The notes under the pieces: generated by a model
The model's database searches: none
The model's input: the letters and a program-made list of their open reading frames with translations, nothing else
What the model was told of the DNA's origin: nothing
Shown: positions 28,041-35,833 of the stretch, in pieces
How positions within the stretch are numbered: the stretch's first letter is position 1
Layout of the letters: every line of letters starts with the position of its first letter
NCBI GenBank assembly: GCA_023423995.1
Contig: JAFAEL010000121.1
Coordinates: 1-64,000 of the forward strand
Source of the DNA: Pseudomonadota bacterium
GTDB taxonomy: Bacteria > Pseudomonadota > Alphaproteobacteria > Rhizobiales > Beijerinckiaceae
Length of the DNA: 64,000 bases
Direction of reading: 5' to 3'
Made by a program: the position numbers and the translations under genes

Positions 28041-29161
28041 GGCGCGACCGCCTGCGCGTAGGAGTGAAGCCGGGCAAGGGCCGCCCGTGCGATGTCGCGC
28101 TCGGACGCCGCGCGGGCCTCGTCGTTGGCCTCCGCGAGCAAAGCATTCGCGGCCTCGCGCAATGCGCCGGCGCGATCGATGCCGTCGAGGTCGCTCACGT
28201 TGCACTCCGTCGCGAGTTCACCGGCATCCAGTTCCAGAAAGGCGAAATCGGGAGCCGCCCGCTCGATCGCCTCGAACAAGGCCGTCCGGCCGGGCAGCCG
28301 GCAACGCCCCGTCGCCCTGATCCGCGCCAGCGTCTGCCGGCGATCCCTCGAGTCCGGCAACTGGTGCTCCAGGCGGTCCGGAGGATCATCGCCATCAAGG
28401 AGATGCAGCTCGATCGTGCGCCAGTCGAAGCTTGACGTCCTCAGGCAGGTCACCTCGGGCGGGGCATTCGGCCCGGCGATGCTCACGAGGCACGCCTCGC
28501 CCGGGCGCTCGTGCTTGAACCGGTCCGGCTCGGGCGTACCGCAATAACGCGTCCGCGCATCCACCTCGACCGGCCCGTGCCAGTCGCCGAGGCCGAGATA
28601 GGCGAGACCGGCCCTGCGCGCCCGGTCGGGCGCGATGACGTCCGCGGCGTTGGCCTCCTCGGAAAAGCTCTGCACCGCGCCGTGGGCGAGGCCGATGCGG
28701 AGCACTCCGTCCGATGTCGGCTCGCCATCCATCCATTCGGTCAGGTCTCGCCCGGGGCGGCGGGTCGTGCAGGGCGCCGGCAGCAGCACGACGCCGGCGT
28801 CGAGCTGGATGGGTCGGGCCTCGACCGCGAGCATGACGTTGTCGGGCGCCTCCGCCCGCAGCGTCGTCCAGAGTTGCGAGGCCTGGAGCGAATCGTGGTT
28901 CCCCGGCAGGATCACCCAGCGGAGCGATGCATGGTGCCGCATCTCCGCGAGCGCCTGCCGGCGGATATCGGGCGCGGGGGTCTCCGTATCGAACGTGTCC
29001 CCGGCGAGAAGGATCGTGGTCGCGCCGCCCTCTCGCGCGTGCTGCGCGAGCCGCCCGATCGCCGCGTGGCGCGCCTCCCGCAACCTGCTCGGCAGGTCGC
29101 CGGAGAAATTGCCGAAGCGCTTCCCGAGATGGAGGTCGCTCGTATGGATGAAACGGATCAT
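28037..29161 (-). CDS. SbcD/YhaO-like metallophosphoesterase (DNA exonuclease)
   Basis: 374 residues. The calcineurin-like phosphoesterase motifs are in order: SDLHLG (Asp9, His11), AGDTFD (Asp55, Asp58), PGNHD (residues 86-90), GLAHG near 173 and GDWHGP near 203. These bind two metal ions as in Mre11 and SbcD. The last about 130 residues, rich in Leu, Glu and Arg, would contact the partner ATPase. It is sandwiched by 4-bp ATGA overlaps with the helicase gene (29158-29161) and the ATPase gene (28037-28040), so stoichiometric synthesis is likely. General SbcD repair is the alternative, but genomic SbcCD loci do not normally include a DUF4011 helicase. Confidence 0.87.
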   Translation of the reverse strand: MIRFIHTSDLHLGKRFGNFSGDLPSRLREARHAAIGRLAQHAREGGATTILLAGDTFDTETPAPDIRRQALAEMRHHASLRWVILPGNHDSLQASQLWTTLRAEAPDNVMLAVEARPIQLDAGVVLLPAPCTTRRPGRDLTEWMDGEPTSDGVLRIGLAHGAVQSFSEEANAADVIAPDRARRAGLAYLGLGDWHGPVEVDARTRYCGTPEPDRFKHERPGEACLVSIAGPNAPPEVTCLRTSSFDWRTIELHLLDGDDPPDRLEHQLPDSRDRRQTLARIRATGRCRLPGRTALFEAIERAAPDFAFLELDAGELATECNVSDLDGIDRAGALREAANALLAEANDEARAASERDIARAALARLHSYAQAVAP

Positions 29162-32100
29162 GTCTGCGCGGGAGTTTGGGCTGTCGCCATGTGGGCGCGG
29201 GCGCGCGCGATCGCCTCGTCCAGCCGCGCACGTGCGACGGCAGCAAGGCGCTCGACGCCGAGAAGACGCGCGAGGTCCCGCGCCGGATCGGTCTGGTCCA
29301 GCAGGGCGGGGTGATCGACGACGACGCAGGCGAGCTCGGCGAGCGGCACCTCCGCGATCGACCGGCGGGATTCCGGGCTGCCCGGCCGACGATATGGGAG
29401 GATGTCCACGACGGCGCCCTTCCGCCAGATGAACTCGCCGCTCGACTCGACCGTGCGGTCGACGTCCTTGAGATGGAGATCGATCCTCTCGCGGATCCTG
29501 CCGCCGGTCCGGAGCCAGCCGTGGGCGCGGGAGATGCGCTGGGCCAGGATGTCCGCTCGGACCGGGCTCTCGGCCTCGATGACGGCCTCGACCATGCTGC
29601 GCAGCGTGTCGCGATAGCCGAGTTCGTAGAACGCGTCGGGATCTGCCCGGAAGCCGGAGAGATCGGCGAGCATGTACGAGCCCTGGTTCAAGGCGACCGA
29701 AGACGTCGCTGTTCCGGCAGCCATGCTCTCCGGTTCGGCGAGGCCGGGTTCGGCTATCGCCGAGACAAGCTCCGTCTCGGGAGAGCCGGCCGGGGCGGAA
29801 GGCTCTTCATCCGACGCGACGAGTGCTTCGTCGTCGCGGATTTCCTCGATCCCTTCGACCTCGTGGCCCATGTCCCAATGGGTTGCGACGTCTTCCTCCT
29901 GGACGGCGCGGCGCGCCCTGCTGTCCTCGAGCAGCGCCTGAAGGCTCTCGTGCAGCCGGTCGGCGCAGCCCCTGGCATCGAACCACCAATCGGTCGACCA
30001 GACCCGCAGGATGTTCCAACCGAGCCCTCGGAGGACCTGCTCGCGGACCTTGTCGCGGTCCCGGGCCGTCGCCGAGCCGTGATAGCTCGCCCCATCGCAT
30101 TCGACGCCCGCCAGGTACGCACCGGCGAGGTCCGGGTGGCGGATGCCGAGATCGATCCGGAAACCCGAGATCCCGACCTGCGGCACCACCCTCCAGCCCC
30201 GCTGCTCCAGCTGCGCGGCCACCGCCTCCTCGAAGGGAGAATCGAAGCCGCCGACCGAACCCTCATCCTGGGCTGGAAGCGCGATCGCGCCCCGCTCCGC
30301 GTAGTCCAGGAAGGTCTTCAGATGCTGCACCGCCACCGCCTTGGTCCGAGACGGGTCGATCTGATCGGCGGTGAAACCTGAGAAAACAACAAGCTCCTGG
30401 CGCGATCGCGTCACCGCGACGTTGAGGCGCTTCTCGCCGCCATCCCGGTTCAGCGCGCCGAAATCCATCGTCAGCTTGCCGGCGGCATCCTTCCAGAACG
30501 TGATCGAGAAGAGGATCACGTCCCGCTCGTCGCCCTGCACATTCTCGAGATTCTTGACGATGGTCGGCTCGACCCGCTCCTCGGCGAAGAACCATTCGAG
30601 CTCCGGATCATCCCGCCGCGCGGCGTCGAGAAGGTCCAGGATGAGTGCCTGCTGCTGGGCGTTGAAGGTGATCACGCCGAGCGTGGGGCGTTCCTTCTCG
30701 GGCAGTTTCAGCCAGCCCTTCATCCGGGCGACCGCCTCGCCGGCGACCGCCTCTGCCTCGATGCGGTTCGTCCGGCTCTTGCCGCGGTCGTAGACGCCGT
30801 TCGGCACCTTGCGCAGGCGCACCGCCCGGTCATCCAGCACGGGCGACGGAAAGGTGACCAGCCTGTTCTGGTAGTAGTGATGGTTGGAGAAGGCGATCAG
30901 GGACTCGCTGCGGCTGCGGTAGTGCCAGCGAAGGTCGCGCACCGGGACACCGGCGGCCCGGGCTTCATCGAGGATGCTCTCGAGGTCCTTCTCATGGTCG
31001 GCGACCTCCTCGTCCTCCTCGTTGCGGCCGAAGAAGTTTGTCGGCGGGAGCTGCTTCGGATCTCCCACGATGATCGTCTGCCGTGCGCGCGCGATAGCGC
31101 CGACAGCATCCCAGGTCGTGATCTGCGAGGCCTCGTCGAAGATCACCACGTCGAACAGAGCGTGATCTGGCGGGAGATACTGCGCGATCGAGAGCGGCGA
31201 CATCAGCATGCACGGCGCGAGCTTCGAGAAGTTCTCCGGCATTTTCCCGATCATGTCGCGGATCGAGGCGCTCGGCCGCTGCAGCTCCATCTGATGGCGC
31301 AACAATCCGAGCTCGGAATTCCTGGCCACGCTCTGCACGGGCGGGAGCCCGTGGGCGAGCACGCTGATCACGCGGCTGGTGGCGTGCAATCGCACCAGAT
31401 CGTCGATCTCCCGGAACTCCTTGATCGCGTTCTCGTGCTGGAAGCGTCTGAAGCTCCGCAGGACGGGGTCGCCGTCGAGCGCCTTGGGAAGCCACCACCG
31501 GGCATATCCCAGCCGAAACGCCTCGCGTGCCGCCTCGGGCGCGATCGTTCTTGCCTCGATCTGTTCGATGAGCGGCGCGAGGTTGTGCGGGAGAGCTTTG
31601 CGCCTGACACGGCACCAGGCGGACCAGTCGCGCAGCAGGTGCCTTGCGTTCGCAAGCTCTTCCAGCCTTGCCGTCGTCTCGCCGAGAACCCGGAGATCCA
31701 AGGAGGGCGGGAGCTCTCGCCCCGCAATCCCGCCGAAGTGCCGGGACGCAGCCTGGAGGCCTTCGATTGCAGCGATGAGCCGGCTTCCGGCCTGGCGGAT
31801 CGCGTCATGCTCGCCCGTTCCGGAGAGGCACGGGGCGACTGAGCGGAGCAAGGACGGGATCTCGTCGGAGGCGAGTCCCGGAAGGTCCAGCGAGCGGCGG
31901 AGCTCCCGCCCGAGCTCAAGAACCTCCGCGACCGCCTTCAGATCGGTCGCGAGCCCCTCGATCAGCGTCGACTTTCCGGCGAGCGGGTTGCGATCGATCT
32001 CATCGAGAGCCTGTTTCATCAGGCGCAGCGGGCGCAGGTCCCGTTCCGGATCCGCGATCCCCGCCTCGGCGCAGTCCTGAAGCAGCTTCTGGATCTTGCG

Positions 32101-35100
32101 CCTGCCGAGCAGCGAGAGCGGCCACAAGGTGGCGTTCGCCTCCTGCCATTGCCGCCCCAGCTCCGTGAGATCGAGATTGCGGATGGCTGACAGGCCATAG
32201 GATGCGGCGAGCTGGCTCTCGGCGTCGCGGTAGCTCCCGATGGATGCTTCGAGTTTCGCAAGCGCTTCGGGGGCCTGAGCGAACTCCCGATCGAAGGCGA
32301 GCCTGACGTCGCGCCCGCGTGTTTTCTCCAGTGTCCCGGCCAGCGTCCCGAATGCCCGGACCTCCTGCTCGGACAGGCTTGCCCGCGGCTTGAGCCCGAG
32401 TGCTGCGAGGAAACCCTCGATGGCGCTTGCCAGCAGGTTCACGGCGTTCTGCAGGGACTGGCCTGCCGCGAGCAGGTTGTCCTGCCAGCCAGAGCTCCAT
32501 TCTCCGACATCGACGAGGTCCAGCGCCGGATGCCGCTCGACCGACGCGAAGACGAGGCCGAGCTCCGCAGCGAGCTCCTCGAGATCGCGAAGCGCCTGGC
32601 TGTCGTGAGAATCCCGCTCGGCCCACTGGAAGACAGGCGCAGGCTGCTCTGCAGCCTTGAGCGCGATCCCGAGCGCCAGATACGGCGTCCAGCCGTTCGG
32701 ATAGCGCCGGTGCAGGGCCTCGACATAGGCGTTGAGCTGGTCCCGGCGCAGGCGAAGCCGTTCGTTGACCGCCACCCATTCGGTGGCATCCACCCGGCCG
32801 CCATGCTCCCACGCAGCCTTGAGCTGGCCGAGGAAATGGCGGCGATCAGCCTTGTTCGAATGCAGCTCGATGCAATGCTGTCCGAGCCCGTGCTCCCGAA
32901 GCCGGCGGTAGACGACGTCGAGGGCCGCCGTCTTCTCGGCGACGAACAGCATCGTCTTTCCGACAGCCAGGCAGTTGGCGATCATGTTCGCGATCGTCTG
33001 GCTCTTGCCAGTGCCCGGCGGCCCTATGATGACGAAATCCCGTCCCTCCGCCGCCGCCAGGCTCGCGGCGAGCTGAGACGAATCCGCGGGCAGAAGGCAG
33101 ATGATGTCGGCCGGCGCGTAGGCGCGGTCGAGATCGCGCTCGTTGCGGAAGGCGGAGGATCCATCGTCCGGCTGGAACGCCTGTTCCGGCGAGTCGATCA
33201 GGTGGCGAACGACCCGGTTCTGCCGAAGCGCCTCGGTGCGCTCGACAAGATCCTTCCACATCAGGAACTTGGCGAAGGAGAACGTCGAGAGCGCGGTCTC
33301 GTCCAAGACCTCCATGCCCGGCACGTCGCGGACCGCCTGCCGCATCGAGGCGAGGAGGCGCTGCACATCCACGCCGTTCTCGTCCAGGGGAAGGTCGCCG
33401 CTGAACTGCGGGAGCTTCAGGTCGAAGTCGCGCTCGAGGAACTGGAGAAGCGTCGCGTTGAAGCGCGGCTCGTCCTCGTGGAAGCGGATGGTGAAGCGTG
33501 AGCTGGCGCTCCGGCGCTCGAGCTTCACAGGCACGAGCAGGAGCGGCGCGCGGTAGCTGCGCTCGTCCTGCGGCTTCTTCTTCCAGCGCAGGAAGCCGAC
33601 GGCGAGGAAGAGCGTATTGGCTCCGCCCTCCGCGAAATCGTTGCGGACCTGCCTGTGCAGGTCGATCAGCCGGGCCTCGAGCTGGCGGGCCTCGAGAGGA
33701 GAAGGCAGCTCGTCCCTACGGAGGGCCTCCGCTGCGAAGCTCCGCTGGAGATCCCGTCCGTGCACGTCCCGATACAGCGCCGCATCGCGTTCTCCGAGCG
33801 GGTTCTGCTCGGGCAGCGAGATCACCCGGATTGCGGCGCCGTGAGCAAGCCGGTCCTCCAAATACGCCACGTCCGTGCACAGGAACGGAATGGTCTTCTT
33901 CGAATCGGGGAAATTCAGCAGCCGGTTGCGAAGCGTCAGGTCGAGCAGCTTCTTCTGCCAGCGGTCGATGCGGCCGGCAGCGGTGGTCGGCTTCACCTCG
34001 ACCTTGTCCTGCGGCAGATCGCCAAAGCTGGGCGGGACGGGGAGCGGCAGGTCCGCCGCAGGCGCAAGCTCTTCTTCGAAAGCGTTGCGGCGAATGGGTT
34101 CGTGCGAGGCGAGCGGCGTGATACCGCCGCTTCGGGAGCGCCTGACATCGATCGCTGCCACGAAGGACTCTGCCTCGGCCTCGCCCAGCCGACGCTCCAG
34201 AGCCTGCTGCGCAGCCTCCATCGTCATGGCCGGACGATGCGTAACTCCCGTCGTCTCGAAGACGATCAGTTCCCGCGAGGCCAGCGCCTTCCGGACCTCC
34301 ATCTGATCCGGTTCGATCGCGTTGGCGAAGGTCCTCTTCGCGAGCCAGACGCCGACCCCCGCATGGTCTCGAAACAGCAGGATGACGGGGTGCAGCCCGG
34401 CCGCCTCCAGCGCCGCGGCGAAGAGCAGCGTCGTGTCGAGACAGGTGGCCAGCCGCTCCTCGGCGATCGTGCTCGGACGCCTGACCTTCTGACCCCGGCT
34501 CTCGAAGCTCGCCGGCGGCTCGGCGTAGTGCAGCGCCATGCCTGCGACCGCCGAGTAGATTGCAGCGGCGAGCATGTAAGCCCGCTGCGGGCTCTCCGAC
34601 TGGTAGCCATCCAGTCCGCTCGGGTGGCCATGCGATGCGAGCCGCTCTGCGGCCTTTCGCAGGACCGGCGGGATCCCCGGGTCGTTCGGCATCACGAAGG
34701 CGGGCAGCAGCTGCGCCATGTCGGCGACGCCGCCCCACTCGTCCCGAGCCAACAGCCTGACGGCGACACGCCGTTCGTCGATGATCTCTCCTCTGCAGAA
34801 GAGGCGAAGCGTGATCTCGCCTCGCTCCGCTTCGTTCAGGCCGGCCAAGTAACCAGCATCAAGTTCGACCCTACGGTCACTCAGCGGAATACGGTCACCA
34901 GGTATGAGGCGGTCAACTGTCCACGTTTTCGACCTCAGGAACGGAGGCGTAGACGTCAGCTCGACAGAGCAGCTTTCAAATTGTTGTCTGCTATTGTTCT
35001 CAACCGTAATTGCACGAACAACCGGCACAGCGTTTTGGTGCGATGCATAGGTGAAACTTGCGGCGAGATCGGCAACTATACGTGGATCTTCTGAATTCTC

Positions 35101-35154
35101 ACTCAGGCTTTGCCCCAGATTATCCGCCGTCTTCAGCGTCGCCAACCGAATCAC
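29158..35154 (-). CDS. DUF4011 / SF1 helicase / Vsr-type endonuclease / DUF3320 protein
   Basis: 1998 residues from a GTG at 35154 with GGAGGAGAG just upstream. Domains in order: a beta-rich N-terminus (about 33-140); a transglutaminase-like segment with Cys238 (LATCLDTTLLF), His264 (RDHAGVGVW) and Glu300 (IVFETTG); DUF4011 (about 396 on, WQKKLLDLTLRNRLLNF); and an SF1 helicase with Walker A GPPGTGKSQT (near 708), DEASQ (near 1340), GDPKQLPP, HYRSRSESLI and VTRSRQELVVFSGF. Then a Vsr/DUF559-type nuclease (about 1637-1750; FRIDLGI, GVECDGASYH) and DUF3320 (about 1820-1905). It is the first gene of a coupled operon with a nuclease and an SMC-like ATPase. Large DUF4011 helicase-nuclease proteins are associated with anti-phage loci. 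Confidence 0.88.
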   Translation of the reverse strand: MIRLATLKTADNLGQSLSENSEDPRIVADLAASFTYASHQNAVPVVRAITVENNSRQQFESCSVELTSTPPFLRSKTWTVDRLIPGDRIPLSDRRVELDAGYLAGLNEAERGEITLRLFCRGEIIDERRVAVRLLARDEWGGVADMAQLLPAFVMPNDPGIPPVLRKAAERLASHGHPSGLDGYQSESPQRAYMLAAAIYSAVAGMALHYAEPPASFESRGQKVRRPSTIAEERLATCLDTTLLFAAALEAAGLHPVILLFRDHAGVGVWLAKRTFANAIEPDQMEVRKALASRELIVFETTGVTHRPAMTMEAAQQALERRLGEAEAESFVAAIDVRRSRSGGITPLASHEPIRRNAFEEELAPAADLPLPVPPSFGDLPQDKVEVKPTTAAGRIDRWQKKLLDLTLRNRLLNFPDSKKTIPFLCTDVAYLEDRLAHGAAIRVISLPEQNPLGERDAALYRDVHGRDLQRSFAAEALRRDELPSPLEARQLEARLIDLHRQVRNDFAEGGANTLFLAVGFLRWKKKPQDERSYRAPLLLVPVKLERRSASSRFTIRFHEDEPRFNATLLQFLERDFDLKLPQFSGDLPLDENGVDVQRLLASMRQAVRDVPGMEVLDETALSTFSFAKFLMWKDLVERTEALRQNRVVRHLIDSPEQAFQPDDGSSAFRNERDLDRAYAPADIICLLPADSSQLAASLAAAEGRDFVIIGPPGTGKSQTIANMIANCLAVGKTMLFVAEKTAALDVVYRRLREHGLGQHCIELHSNKADRRHFLGQLKAAWEHGGRVDATEWVAVNERLRLRRDQLNAYVEALHRRYPNGWTPYLALGIALKAAEQPAPVFQWAERDSHDSQALRDLEELAAELGLVFASVERHPALDLVDVGEWSSGWQDNLLAAGQSLQNAVNLLASAIEGFLAALGLKPRASLSEQEVRAFGTLAGTLEKTRGRDVRLAFDREFAQAPEALAKLEASIGSYRDAESQLAASYGLSAIRNLDLTELGRQWQEANATLWPLSLLGRRKIQKLLQDCAEAGIADPERDLRPLRLMKQALDEIDRNPLAGKSTLIEGLATDLKAVAEVLELGRELRRSLDLPGLASDEIPSLLRSVAPCLSGTGEHDAIRQAGSRLIAAIEGLQAASRHFGGIAGRELPPSLDLRVLGETTARLEELANARHLLRDWSAWCRVRRKALPHNLAPLIEQIEARTIAPEAAREAFRLGYARWWLPKALDGDPVLRSFRRFQHENAIKEFREIDDLVRLHATSRVISVLAHGLPPVQSVARNSELGLLRHQMELQRPSASIRDMIGKMPENFSKLAPCMLMSPLSIAQYLPPDHALFDVVIFDEASQITTWDAVGAIARARQTIIVGDPKQLPPTNFFGRNEEDEEVADHEKDLESILDEARAAGVPVRDLRWHYRSRSESLIAFSNHHYYQNRLVTFPSPVLDDRAVRLRKVPNGVYDRGKSRTNRIEAEAVAGEAVARMKGWLKLPEKERPTLGVITFNAQQQALILDLLDAARRDDPELEWFFAEERVEPTIVKNLENVQGDERDVILFSITFWKDAAGKLTMDFGALNRDGGEKRLNVAVTRSRQELVVFSGFTADQIDPSRTKAVAVQHLKTFLDYAERGAIALPAQDEGSVGGFDSPFEEAVAAQLEQRGWRVVPQVGISGFRIDLGIRHPDLAGAYLAGVECDGASYHGSATARDRDKVREQVLRGLGWNILRVWSTDWWFDARGCADRLHESLQALLEDSRARRAVQEEDVATHWDMGHEVEGIEEIRDDEALVASDEEPSAPAGSPETELVSAIAEPGLAEPESMAAGTATSSVALNQGSYMLADLSGFRADPDAFYELGYRDTLRSMVEAVIEAESPVRADILAQRISRAHGWLRTGGRIRERIDLHLKDVDRTVESSGEFIWRKGAVVDILPYRRPGSPESRRSIAEVPLAELACVVVDHPALLDQTDPARDLARLLGVERLAAVARARLDEAIARARAHMATAQTPAQT

Positions 35155-35833
35155 CTCTCCTCCACAGAGGACAGTTAGCGGGGTTCTGCGGTCTGCAGAA
35201 GTGCCTTTGCCATCAACGGTGGTACGGCCCTGGTAGACGTTCGTCGGGCCCCCTCCGATCTATTGACCGAGGGCTGCCTGTGAGCCTCACCTCGGGTGAG
35301 TGCGAGCGCATCGCACTGGCTCTCTCGACGCCCGCCGGGCAAAGCAACCTTGTGCTCCGGGATCGCCAGGAGAAGTTCTACCCGTCCCAACACGGGGCTC
35401 GAGGAACAGTGCGATTTCGGCGGGCAGTCCGGAGGCGGCCTCCCAGCTATAAGCCAGGGCGCGAGCGGAGGAGCCATCGCGCATTGCGGTCCGGCTTGGC
35501 CAGGAACTGACGCCATGCGTCCGGTCCTGCCGAGGGCATGTAGATCGCGTTCATCGAGTGGAAGGCAATAAGCCTGAAGCGAACACAAGCTCACAGGCTC
35601 TGGTCGGGACGGAAGTCTGGTTCCGGGAATTCGACCAAGTTCCGCGTGTGGCGCGTCTACGACCAAGTCTGGCCTAAAACAGAAGGACGGATTCCGGCGA
35701 GCCACGCGCGAAAGCGGACGCAACCCTTATTGTGCGGGAGGAGGAATATCGGCTCGGGACCGGACGCCGAACGGCAAACAACCGCGGGACTGTCGTTCTC
35801 GTGTTAGCTTTGCAAAGAGGAGACGGCATTTCG
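35155..35833. other. 679-bp stretch without a convincing gene
   Basis: Between the GTG of the DUF4011 helicase and the stop of the monooxygenase. Base composition is lower in GC than the flanks and short open frames occur on both strands (for example 35175-35723 minus), but their residue content looks like non-coding or decayed DNA and I recognise no family. The promoter of the helicase operon should lie at its left end. It marks the boundary between the operon and the rearranged monooxygenase zone. Confidence 0.5.

Noticed and set aside
26229-28061. 610-residue plus-strand frame opposite the SMC-like ATPase
   Set aside because: Leu/Gly/Arg-rich mirror of the coiled-coil gene; no motif.
35175-35723. 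182-residue minus-strand frame in the gene-free stretch
   Set aside because: No ribosome site, no motif, unusual residue content; treated as non-coding or decayed DNA.
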